From positions 2,790,001 through 2,854,000 of the forward strand of contig JAHLEZ010000007.1 in assembly GCA_020726505.1 (NCBI GenBank): a stretch of 64,000 nucleotides of DNA, read 5' to 3'. Within the stretch, counting starts at the first letter, position 1. The number at the start of each line of letters is the position of its first letter. The notes under the pieces were generated by a model. It worked only from the letters and a program-made list of their open reading frames with translations, made no database searches and was not told the DNA's origin. Both the position numbers and the translations under genes were made by a program. The stretch is from Leptodontidium sp. MPI-SDFR-AT-0119 (lineage: Eukaryota > Ascomycota > Leotiomycetes > Helotiales > Leptodontidiaceae). Below, piece by piece: positions 11,290-22,243 of the stretch.

Positions 11290-12020
11290 TCTATTAGAGC
11301 TCTATCTCTATTGTTTACTTTAGTTAACGCCAACGAGCCTCTAGACAAACGTCGGCGGTCCGCCCGAGCCCCTAAAGATAATAACGGCGATAATAAAGTT
11401 AAGGAAAACGAGGATAGCGTCTAAATCGAGCGTTCCTTACTTAATAACTTTAAGGATACCCGCATTAAATTAAGTAAACGTAATAAAATCAACTACCTTA
11501 ATACCCGCGATGTCCCTTGCCTACGTTACGCTGGCGAAATCTCGCAGTTTCTTAACCTTATATATTCTACTAATATTACCTTAATTACTAAGAAGTGTGT
11601 CGATTACTACTAAAAGGCGAAGTCTTATAAGCCCGTAAGTTAAATTTTCTTCTAGCCGGCGAGACACAAGTTAACAACCGGCGAGGTCCTAGCAAAACTA
11701 AAAGAGTCCCTTACTTAATTAAAAAAAGCTGCCACCAGATTCTATAAGAATTAGATCTCTTAAGCTAACCTTAATACTGCTTAAGCTACGTTCGACCTTA
11801 ATAAGCGCTGTGGCACACACGTTAATAAAGTTACTAATGCCGAAGCCTTAAAGTCTTTATAAAAGCTAATAGTCTTATTTACAAAAGAATTGAGTGCTAG
11901 CCTTTCGTCGGCTATTAACTAATTACACTCCGGCGTACTAGCTGCCTTAAAGGAGGGTTTCACTGCTTTAACGAATATTAATAAGCGATTAATTACTAAG
12001 GTTACGGGACTTTAATTTAT
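11290..12020 (+). pseudogene. Degraded antisense ORF inside the Gypsy element, function unknown
   Basis: On the strand opposite to gag-pol, one frame is coding-like from about 11290 to 12020. It is broken only by TAA/TAG codons that sit where CAA or CAG would be one C-to-T change away (for example those directly after SVDYY and KNL-type contexts at 11611-11900). Readable pieces are HKLTTGEVLAKLKESLT, KKAATRFYKN, KRCGTHVNKVTNAEALKSL and LHSGVLAALKEGFTALTN. It is rich in Lys, Leu and Ala, with no motif I recognise. It lies between the pol 3' end and the 3' LTR, where some plant and fungal Gypsy elements carry extra genes. Its function cannot be stated. Confidence 0.55.
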
Positions 12021-15000
12021 AAGTATACCACGGTATTCGCTAGTAAATTACTTATTAACCTCCGGCGAAGGATCTTTAACAAATCTACTCCGCTGCTCTT
12101 AAGTCTGCGCTTAAGTCTAATAATAAGGTTCTAGCGACTAAAGCCACTGCCATTACAGAGGCTAAGGGCCCTGTTACTTCACGAAATAAACTCTAATTCT
12201 TTAATCTTCTGAGTTTTCTACTAAAATTCTTTTAGCGGGCGAATCTTTAATAAAGCACTAGTACTTAGCCGGCGAGGGTAACTAGTAAAAGGTTTATAAT
12301 ATAATTAATTAATATAACTCTCTTTTCCCTTAGACATTATTATTTAAATTGTGACTTTAAATATACCCTTAAAACTACAAAACCTTATAAGTAAAAGTAA
12401 AAAGGTATATAACGTTAAAAAGTATAATATACTTATAATTATAAAACCTCGTAAGAAAAAGTAAGAAAGTACATAATATTACATCTTATTTAACGATTAG
12501 TCGGCGAAAGCCTAAAGAGTAATTAGACTCTTGTCCTAAGGACCTTATAAAGGGAAATAAGGAGCCCTAATTATCCCCTTCGCCGACGTTTCGCCGCCCT
12601 TTCGATAGCGTTTTACGCCTTTAACGTATTAATCTCCTTTTAAAGGTTTATAAAGTTCTTCTTTAGTTCCTAAGAATTATGCGCTAGTCCTAGTCCTTCC
12701 TACTTAATAAGGTACTACTCTTCTCCTCGTCTCACTCGTCAGTCTAAGAGGGTCTCAACTAACTATATTTCTTCTCCGTCCACGAGATTAAGTTAGACTA
12801 CCTCTAGCGATTCGCCGGGCCTTTACTAGTATAGCTCTAACAAGGATATATAAAAGACATCATGTAGTTTGTTATACTTAAGAAGTAACTCCAGCTTATA
12901 CGCTTATTTTCTAATCCTTTTAATAATCTTAAATAGTCTTAGGAATTAATAGTCTAGCTTCTTATTAGAACGAACCGTCTTAATATTCTTCGTTAAAAGT
13001 AAAACCTATTATTCGACCTTAAACTCTATAAGGCAGTAGTTCTTATTATACTACTTTACTTAGTTCTCTTTAGTCCTTCGCTAGTTACTTTCCAACTCTT
13101 AGCGTTTCTTAATAACTTCTTCTACTCGTTCTTTAATAGTTAATATCTCCCCTCTTATAAGATCGTCCTTAATACCTTAACGAGAGTCTAATAATATACT
13201 ATACCTAGCTTTATTTAGAGACATCCCGATTAACTCGTAGTAAGTATTTATATATACGAACTTCGCTAAAAGTAAGAGATCTACTTAATTGTCTTACAAG
13301 TGACAAACGTAACACCTTAGTTATACTTCTAAGGCCTGATTTTACCGTTCGGTTTAGCTATTTATTTATAAGTGAAACGCCGTCGAAAGACCTCTTGTTA
13401 TCTAGAGGTAAAAACACAGCTCCTTCCAAAACCTTAAAGTAAACACAAAGCCTCTATTTATAATAATCAATGCCAGTAACCTATAGTCTTTAAACTAGTA
13501 GTTAATAAAAAGACGGGCTAATTACAAAGTATTAATAGTTTTTAAGTAAGGGATATACTTAATATCTTTAGTATATTTATCGACAATCACTAGTAAGTAG
13601 TCGGCGACTTTGTTAGTAGCACTGCTCTTATAAGGTGCTAAATCTATAATAAAATCTATTAAGATTAACTTAAATAACTTACTTAACTAGCTAAAAGCTT
13701 ATATTTCGCTAGCTTTCTTTATACGCCTCGCCTTTGTCCTCTAACAAATATTATAACTCTTAACGTATACTTTAACGTCACTAAATATATTAGGCTAGTA
13801 ATACTTCCGCTAGACAAGCTTTAGTGTCTTATTATAACTAAAATAGCCTATAATTAAATTATTATAGTAAATCTTTATAATTTCGGCATAAATAGTAAGG
13901 TCTTATAAAACGTAGGCCATTCGCCGGTGTCTTAGTAGTCCGTCGCTATTAACACTCTAATTTATATCCCCGGCATCCTGTAATTGAGCACGCTTTTTTA
14001 TAATTAAGGCGTCCCTTTATTATAACTTTAAAAGTAACAAAAGAAGCGATTTTAACACAGTATTTGCCGTTTCGGCTTCTATAACCTTTATTATAAAAAA
14101 CCGTGACATAATATATTTATAACTACACTAGTTAACGTTACACCTCTCTCTAGTGTTTCGTAAGAGGTTATTTAAACCTTAATTAAAGTTTTATAAACTT
14201 TTAAGTTATATAAGCACATACTATTAGTCAAGCGTAAAGGTCGCTGCTATGGCCTTAGTCGACAGCTCGCATATTAGGCTGTCGCTAGTAAATTAAGAAA
14301 CTTAAGTTAACCGGCACGATATACTATCACTCTCTCGCCGGATACTCGCCGTCGTACTACTAACTATATTAAGGACGCGAATTAACTTATTCTAAATTAC
14401 ACTTCGTAGTTTATTTTATAAAGTAGGGAGTATAATGTTCTCTTTATTCTCTGCCGGCCTATAATCAGGCCTACGCGAAAGTCTATTTATTAGGTTCTTT
14501 TTCCCTAACTTATAGACTATTACGAAGTCATACTTAGACAGCTCTAAGGCCCATTTAGCCTGCCGCCGGCTTAATACCGTAGTACTTATAAAATAATAAA
14601 GATTATTATAGTCTAATAACACTTTAATAGGGGCTATATTACTTTCTAAGTAATGCCTTTAATAAACAAAGTACTTAATAATTATAAAAAGCTTATAATC
14701 GTGAACCTTATAATTTAACTCTATACTTTCTAGCTTCTTATTAAAGAATGTAATTAAGTACTAGACAGGCTTTGTCTAGTTACTCGCCGGCTAATTTTTA
14801 GGCTAAGACAAAATCCCCGCAAGTGTAAACCTAAAGGCGTCTGCCTCTAGCCTTATAAGCTTCTATAAGTCAAAGTATATAAGAAAAGGGGCTAATATAA
14901 ATATATCCTTTAATACGTTAAAAGCCTCCTACTTAGTAGTTCCTTAGTGAAAGGTAGGGGCAAGTTGCCCTTTCTTTTTACCTCTTATTAAACTTATTAA

Positions 15001-17599
15001 TAGCCGGGTAATCGCCGAGAAACTTGTAATAAAGCGCTAATAAAAGTTAGCGAACTTAATAAAGACTTAAACGTCTTTAATACTCTTGGGCTCTAGTTAT
15101 TCCTTAATAGTATCTACCCGGCTTTACTTTATTAATACCCCAGCAAGGGATACGACATAGCCTAAGAACTCTATACTCTTAGTACTAAATAAGCATTTCG
15201 ACAGCTTAATAAAGAGATTTGCCTGTCGTAGCCTTTCGAGGACTTGGCGGACATAGTCTATATACTAAGTTAAGTCTGCCGAGTACACAAGGATATTATT
15301 AAGGTAGACGACACAAATGACGTCTATAAGTCCCGCTAGCGCGTCGTTAATATATACCTAGAACGTCGTTAGTACATTAAATAGCCCAAATAATATAACT
15401 TAATACTTATAATGCCCGTATCGAGTGCGAAAAGCAGTCTTCCACTTATCTCCCGCCTTGATTCTAATATAGTAGTATACATTCCGTAGGTTTAAGCTAG
15501 TAAAGACCTTCCTATCCTAGAGTCTATCTAGCGTTTCGCTAATTAAAGGTAAGGGGTACTAGTCCTTAACTGTGATTTTATTTAAAGCTTAATAGTCGAC
15601 ACATAGTCAGAGGCTATTATCTTTCTTTAATACGAAGAAAATCAAGGCGCTAGTTAAGCTCTTACTTTTCTATATCTATCCTTTTACTTCAGAGGACTTA
15701 AGGTATTCTTAGAGAACCTCTAGCTTTGTTTTGGAGAGGTTATAAATAAAGGAGTATAACGGTCTTACACTTAGCTTTAAGTTAATAGTATATTGCCGAC
15801 TCATTAAAAGGGGTAATTAATTCCCCTTCTCCTTTAAGAAGACATCTTTAAACTCACGGTACTCTTAGGGGATAATAAGTGTATTATTAGCGTTTAGTAG
15901 GCGTAATACATTTAAGTTAAGTATTATAATATACATAAAGGACTCTTTCTTCTAAATAAGTTAAGAGAATTTATACGGCTTTATAATATTAAAATCACAA
16001 GTATTATTTAGTTAATATAAGTACCTTTACTGTTTTATTTTAAAACTAATCTAAGGATTAACATCCTCTAACTAAGGCCACCCTAGTATTAAATTAATAC
16101 CTGGCATATTAATAACCCTTAGCCGGAGCGCATCTAGCTTAGTTTGTCTAAGGGTATTAGTAATCTCTACCTAGGCGAGCGTAGTGCCGTGGATAATACC
16201 TTTATTCTTAAGTAATGTCTAAAATGTCTTTAGCTTTTCGCTAGTAAGTTATAAATTACACTCTTTTGTTATTAGTCTTAAGACAAAATTGTCTTCCGCC
16301 CTACTATTAATAAGGGCAGTAAGGCTCTTTTACTTTCTACTCGCTAATATCTTTAGTTAGATTTTTATTCTCTTACTTAACGATCTTAGGGGAGACGTAA
16401 ACGTAGCCGCGAGTTAGGCGTTCTTTTAATTCTTGTCTAGCGAGCCTTCGCTATTTACCTTAAGGCATTTATTAGCGTAGTAGCCAAGTTCTTAACACTT
16501 AAAGTATTAAGTCTTTAACTTATTAAACCCTTAGTATTTCCCTTGTACTAAGGTTTTATTAAGGTTACTTCTTCTTAATCCGGATCGATTAAGGCGGGGA
16601 CTCTCTTGTTTATCGCTAGTCTTTTACGGGGCTTTTTAAGAGGACTCTCCTTTCTTGTCTTTTAACTCTTTAGGTCTCTTATTACTGTTATTTCCCTTAG
16701 GCAAGGTATATACCTCTTAGAGGGCTACTATTAAAATAATATCCTCCCTTATTTATAGTTTATTAGCCTACTTATTCTTAATAATTCTTTAGCGAATCTC
16801 TAGTCGAATCTTATTAAAGAGGATATCTCGTAATTAACGTTAAGTAAATGGCTTAAGTTATTCTTCCTTTCCCTCGAGATAGTTAACAAATTCGAGGATA
16901 AGTTAGCTAAGTCTCTATCGAGCTGTCTTATAAGCGTGAGAGTTAATTACCTGTCTCGAGACAGGGAGTAGCTAGAGGTTCGCCAGAAACTCCTTATAAG
17001 ACTCTTAAGTCATTATATTAAAGGTATTAGAATTATATTTCTTAAACCTTTTCTAGGCATTTGCTAGTTCTTTACGGAGTAATGTCGTTACCTACTTAAT
17101 CTTAACTATGTTAGTAAGGAACCCTTCACTGTCGTAATTAAAGACACAATTATAGACTTATAAATATTCCGTTAACTCTCGCTAATTTTTCCCTTTATAT
17201 TCTAATAATATTATATATTTCCCCTTATCTTAGCGGGGAGCCCGAGACTCTTTAGCGACTAGCGGGCGATCTTCTATAATATTTGTACTGCCTCTAAGTC
17301 TTATTTACTAGAGTCGCTGTGCCCTTTCCCTTACGTTCGGGGGGGTACTAGCTAAAGTTATCGCCGTATATCCGGCGATATTTAATAATAAGGCTGTCAA
17401 GGGCATCGTTCTTCTCCTTAAGGGTCTTAATTTACTCTTATATCGCTTACAAATTAGTAGCTGGCGTATTTTTAGACCTTCTTTAGTCTATAAGAGGGGT
17501 TACCTATAGTCTAGGGCCACCGGGCGCCGTAAATAAGGGTTCTCTAACTTAAACTATCGTGTAATAGTCAGGCTAGCGGTAAGAGAAAAGCAATTAGAA

Positions 17600-17778
17600 T
17601 ATAATAATCACTAGCACGCTAAGGTAACTTTGACATAATAGAATAGCTGGAGAGGCACTAAATAATAGCTAGTAATGTTGTGTAATACAGAAGCTAATTA
17701 CTAAGGAGGGAAGGTTATCTCTTCCCCACTCTGCACGCATATATACAGGGAGTAAGCGCTAGGGCACGTGCCATTACA
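17600..17778 (-). repeat. Gypsy LTR (element's 5' LTR)
   Basis: This 179-bp partner of 10760-10938 ends GTGCCATTACA on the plus strand. That end forms an inverted repeat with the TGTAATG start of the other LTR. The target duplication CTATT follows at 17779-17783. Confidence 0.93.
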
Positions 17779-17783
17779 CTATT

Positions 17784-17822
17784 TCGGGACCACGTCAGCC
17801 ACCACCGAGTCTAGACCACTGA
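17784..17822 (+). pseudogene. Amidase pseudogene, fragment 3 (C-terminus and stop)
   Basis: With the Gypsy element and one target copy removed, the frame of fragment 2 (LSAWEAI) continues as SGPRQPPPSLDH and ends with TGA at 17820-17822. The second amidase ends similarly (AWDANMPARKPPPLL), which confirms that this is the true C-terminus. Confidence 0.85.
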
Positions 17823-18398
17823 GATGATCTTGTTGAACTTGAAACTGCTTTTGTTATTCAAATCTGTCGGTCAACAGGTTGGGAACTTGAGCTGTGTGAT
17901 GCCAAATAGTTGCAATTTCACCAAGTATCAATCCGTCTATCGGGAGGTGATTAGTGCAAACGCCTTGCATAAGGCACTAGGCCCAGTGTAAGAAATCCAC
18001 TCTGCTCTTAAATATATACAGCAAAGCAAGTTCACCGGCCCCAAGTTTCTAGCTCTCGGCAGCAGGTATCCATTTTGTCTCTACAGATCTCCATCTGATG
18101 TGCGCACGTTTGTTCTACTACCTCCTTACAGAGGAAAGCGCAAATTTCAATTAGTGAAAAAGAATCAAGAAATCAAAGAGATTAGCTAGAGGTCATGAGT
18201 CGACGTCGTATAAGAATGAGTAGATCATCACACAAACTCGGTTTATTTCCCCTTTCACTCTCACTTTCACTGTGTGCGTGATTGTCAAAATGAAAGCTGG
18301 TTCGATTGAGAGGCTTCACATTGTTGTTTCTTTATTTTGAAGAATGATATGTCAAATTTGCGAACTGTTTACATTAACGAAGAAGCCAGCATACTAAT
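17823..18398. other. Intergenic region between amidase and NLR pseudogenes
   Basis: This is the downstream flank of two converging pseudogenes. The base composition is normal, with no coding frame or repeat that I can support. Confidence 0.6.
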
Positions 18399-21300
18399 CT
18401 ATTTATTATACTGTTGTTGCTCGCTGAGTCGGATTGAAGGATCGCTCACCAAATCTCCGAAGTCCTCTTCCACCTTAGTTTTCAACAACCTCGCTCGTGC
18501 ATCGACATCATCGATTTCAGTGGATCCTAAGGGCAGTTCCATACGTCTAAGAACCTGAACCATCTTGTACAACACGCGAGCTTCTTCGCCTTCTCTTATG
18601 CTAAGAATCGCAATCTCTAGTGCTCGATCAAGCAAGGATCTAATAATATCGGATTGATGATCGTCAGATGATTAGAACAGATGGTCTCTCACCTTGCCTC
18701 GTCCAGCTTCCCCACGCCCAGTTTGACGCACGCCAGTTTGTATAGAAAGGAAGCTATGAAAACACCTCCTTTATCTCGATCTTCTTGTAGCTCAAGACCC
18801 TGCTCATAGAACTGTTCCGCACTCTCAAATCTCGATTCCCGGAGCTCTACGTTTCCCAGCGCGAGAAGTACACTGTAATAATGTCAGGGATCTCAAAGTT
18901 CCACGGAAAGTTGACCATACTCTTCCATGTATTGACCTCTTTCCCGATGAATATCTATGACCACCTCCTGCGCTTCAATAGCTGTCCTCTTGGCTTCTGC
19001 CGCGTTGCCTTTGAAAAGTTCAGCACGACTGATTCCTAACAAGACAAAAGCCAATCCAATATTTCTAGGATGTTTGTACTATTCACGGGTTTTTTCAATC
19101 CCTAGCAAGGTTTGTAGAGACTCCTCGTTCCTTCCCTCAGAAAACAAGAGGTTGGCATGGTTTGCCCGCATCACTGTATAGAATTCCGAGTTATCACCCA
19201 CGTGTTCTTTCATGATCTTGAGCGAGAGTAGACTATGCTTTCGCGCAAGGGCTAGTTTGTTTTGGAATTGATAGGTAGCTTTCAATGAATTTTCGAGGCT
19301 AGAATGTAATTGAGAATTCTTCTCGACGGCCGTAAGTGCGATGTTCGTGATGCGCAAGCATTCGGATGACTCTCCAATCTCGTGGAGGTACCTGCCAGGT
19401 GCTTGTATTAGCCTTGTGCTCGTGGTTAAGGCTGGTGTAACTGACCATGCACAGTTGTGCAACAACAAGGCGAGATCCGAGCCTGCCTGAAGCCGATGTG
19501 TCGAAGATTTGGAGTCGCTGTATGTACTGGCCAGCCAAGTACCGTGCTGTATAAATCGCCGGCAGTCGTCCCACTGCAGATGCAACGGACAGCCCTCAAT
19601 CTGTTTGGGAAATGCCCGGTGGACGACGCGTACTGTGAGGTCGAAGAAATTTTGGTACTCCTCTTTCGAGAGAAACCTGTGAAACGCGCTCTGGACAAGA
19701 CGATGGATGGCAATCGCCTTGAAGTCTATGACCCCAAAATCTACATCGATCAAACCAAGATTTCTCAGAGGGTCCATAGCATCTATGAATCTTCCCAAAA
19801 GTCAGTAGAAGCAGTGTTGAAGGATTGTTTCGGATACTCAACTCGTCGTCATCATGACAGAATTCTGGTACGTCTCTTAATTGCTGTAATTGTGGCCCAA
19901 TGAACAGCTCTTTTTGGATATTGTCCGGAGCGCAAAGCATAAGTATGCCAAGCATCTTGAAGCCTTCCTTTCCTTCGCAATCTTCCTCGGATTCCATAGC
20001 TTTTCTCGGTGAGATAAAAGAGTCGTTCCAGAGTGTGTCCATGGTTAAATCGTAATCTTCAAGCTCCGGCTGATCCGAATGAGTCCTCTCTTTCAAGTAC
20101 TTCTTGAGGAAACTTTGTATAGACAAATTTTTGATCCCGATGCGAACAGCAATGGTGCAGATGCCAATCGCCAAGCCCCCCATCTTCTGCATCAAAATAT
20201 TGGCGGCCTGTTCTTCCTCCACGTCACTGCCTTGAAGGTATTTGGAACCCAATAAGGTCTTGAAAAGCTCATGGGATTCGGCTAGAGAAAATTCCTTCAG
20301 GCTGAAGACATGCCCCCTAGCTCGAAGGTACAGAGCTTCTTCCGGATAACGGGTCGTACGAACATCGAGGCAGACGACGGGGCGATGGCAAAGTACTTTC
20401 GGATCAATTGAATAGATTCCAGGTTTTCCTAAACCACAAGAGAATTAGTAACTGTATCAACGTAACTGTTAGGGTGATAAAAGCGCATTAACCATTTGGA
20501 TGCACTTACAGTTTGTTTCGAGATACTCCAGTAAGAGCTCTGTATTCCGACTGCCCTTACCATTTTTATCAGCTCCAGGAACACGAAGCTTGACAGCACA
20601 TTCCGTGAAGCTTTAACTGAGGGAGACCTGTGTTTCGCTCTTGATCCAAAGAGCGACATCGAACTTATGTCCGTATCTCTTGGCGTATACGAGGGCTAAC
20701 TTCGATTTTCCGACCCCACCAAGACCGCAAAGGGTGAAAAACTTTGATTCCTTCCCAGGCGTCGGGCAGAGCCTCTCGTCGATCCTCTTAAGCACATCTT
20801 CTCTGCCGTAGAACGTCGTCTCATTATACAGTGGAGCCCCACCGCACGGAAGATCGACATTAGAAGGTACAGGGGCTTTTGTCTGCTCAGGATCGACGGC
20901 TGAACCTGTCCTCAAAGATGTGTCTACCCTAGTAGTGGCACACTCCTTAAGGTGACCAAAAATTGTCCTCAACCTTGTCGATTGCCTTGCGGAAACTGAC
21001 CCGTATGTTCGACGTATGCCCTGCAACGATATGAACTTTGACTAATAACAAATGTCATGCAGCAGTTCAAGTACCGTGGGGGTCTTCTCTCATAAGCTGC
21101 ACAGCTTCTGCCCAGAAAGTTATCAAAGCAACAATAGCCTCGTTGAGCGCAAGTTTCATCTCTAAGTCAAACGGTAGGTTTTCGTGAGATCGCCTGCACA
21201 CGTCGAGAGCACGAGTGATTTTCTCCACCATGCCCATAGTGACATACCATCTATCCTCTACATCCTTCTGGCTGTCGGCTAGCTACTCGCCAATCGATCA

Positions 21301-21635
21301 GCAGCTGACATTCCGGCAGGCTTGTATGTGCCTACCTGTACAAGAAGATAGAAGATCCCCCAGAAGATTGAACCTTCAATATTCCTTGGGGACATGGTAA
21401 CCACGAAGAATTGAAGAAAGGACCTCATGCTTTTGATAGCTGGCCTAATATAATGAAAGTTCGGACGTTGTGGCTCTTTCGTTCTCAAGTCATCCGCTAA
21501 CTTCTCCGGGGTCGGGAAATCCTGCAATTTTGCAAAGTCATAGGGGTTGAGGTTCTTCTCGCATTGCTGCTTCGCCCACTCCCAGCTCGCAACAATATCA
21601 TCTTCATCACTGTAGCACTTGGTCAGGACTTCCAT
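18399..21635 (-). pseudogene. NB-ARC/TPR STAND (NLR-like) protein, multiply disrupted
   Basis: The ATG is at 21635. Exon 1 (21336-21635) and exon 2 (21075-21282) encode a helical N-terminal domain (IRPAIKSMRSFLQFF, GSIFWGIFYLLVQ) found at the start of many fungal STAND proteins. Exon 3 carries the P-loop GLGGVGKS, followed by FDVALWIKSET; ENLESIQLIRKYF, TTRYPEEALYLRA, a winged-helix stretch and C-terminal TPR-type helices (KLALARKHSLLSLKIM, ESAEQFYEQGLELQ) follow. The last intron is 18640-18692 and the stop is at 18399. Such proteins act in self/non-self recognition and cell death. Lesions on the minus strand: an extra T in the run at 20958-20962, TAA at 20613-20615, a frameshift near 20350-20380, another near 19830-19870, TGA at 19802-19804, TAG at 19079-19081, and TGA at 18893-18895 and 18884-18886. 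Several nonsense codons fit C-to-T changes. Confidence 0.82.
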
Positions 21636-21803
21636 CTTATACGGGTAGAGACATTGGAAGGAACTTACTCATCGCCTGTCTGTGAAGGTAGTGGGGTGAG
21701 GACTGGATCGCCGATGCTGTTGGTGCTTGCTACACTCAGACTCGCGTAGGAGGTGTTGAACTCGTCTATCTTGCATATTGAGAGCACATCGATTCTATTT
21801 CTT

Positions 21804-22169
21804 AAGAGACAGCAGATTCCAGGCTCCTGAGGTTGTCAACGTAGAGCAGCGTAACGAAGTAGGTTGCGACTATCATTTCGTTCTTAGTGCAGAATCGCGG
21901 GGGATTTGTCGGCGCTCTCACCAGGTATGACCGTCTATTAGGCTTGAGCATGATCTCTGTCGCATTGTGATACTTACCCCTCTTTTATAGAGCACATTGT
22001 CCGAACAGTTCCGTACACAGTGTGCAATCTGATTGAGGCCTGCAGGGTTTGATTCGGCGACTTCGCCAGCGAAAAGTGGGAATGCAAGGTCACCTCCACC
22101 AGCGAACTTGTTATACTGAGAGCACGGAGGAAGAGATTGGTCTATTGGTAAGCTAAGACGGCAATGCAT
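21804..22169 (-). CDS. Possible small hypothetical gene or gene remnant
   Basis: A minus-strand frame starting in about 22145-22169 reads KFAGGGDLAFPLFAGEVAES and NQIAHCVRNCSDNVLYKRG, then meets a GTAAGT donor near 21981. A later stretch reads NEMIVATYFVTLLYVDNLR and ends with TAA near 21804; it could be joined through one or two short introns with a 21-nt middle exon. I do not recognise the family. It lies between the NLR pseudogene and the second amidase and could be a decayed gene. Confidence 0.3.
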
Positions 22170-22243
22170 GTGACAAAAATGACATCTTAAGGTAGATCAG
22201 CGGACAAGCTAATGTGCTATGTATAGACTTGTATCCATAACGT

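Larger units (their letters stand above)
10760..17778 (-). mobile_element. Gypsy (Ty3-type) LTR retrotransposon, full length, RIP-inactivated
   Basis: The element is 7019 bp with 179-bp LTRs and host duplication CTATT on both sides (10755-10759 and 17779-17783). Minus-strand order: gag in about 17500-16450 with a degraded zinc knuckle near 16440-16520, protease near 16300, reverse transcriptase about 15900-15000 ([18 protein letters not shown]), RNase H about 14900-14420 (LSRRQAKWALELSKYDFVIVY), then integrase toward 12600. The RT motif is YLNN (15291-15309) in place of YxDD. Stops lie at former Gln/Trp codons. A separate plus-strand coding-like segment at about 11290-12020 lies beyond the pol end. 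The element is inserted near the 3' end of the amidase gene. Confidence 0.93.
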
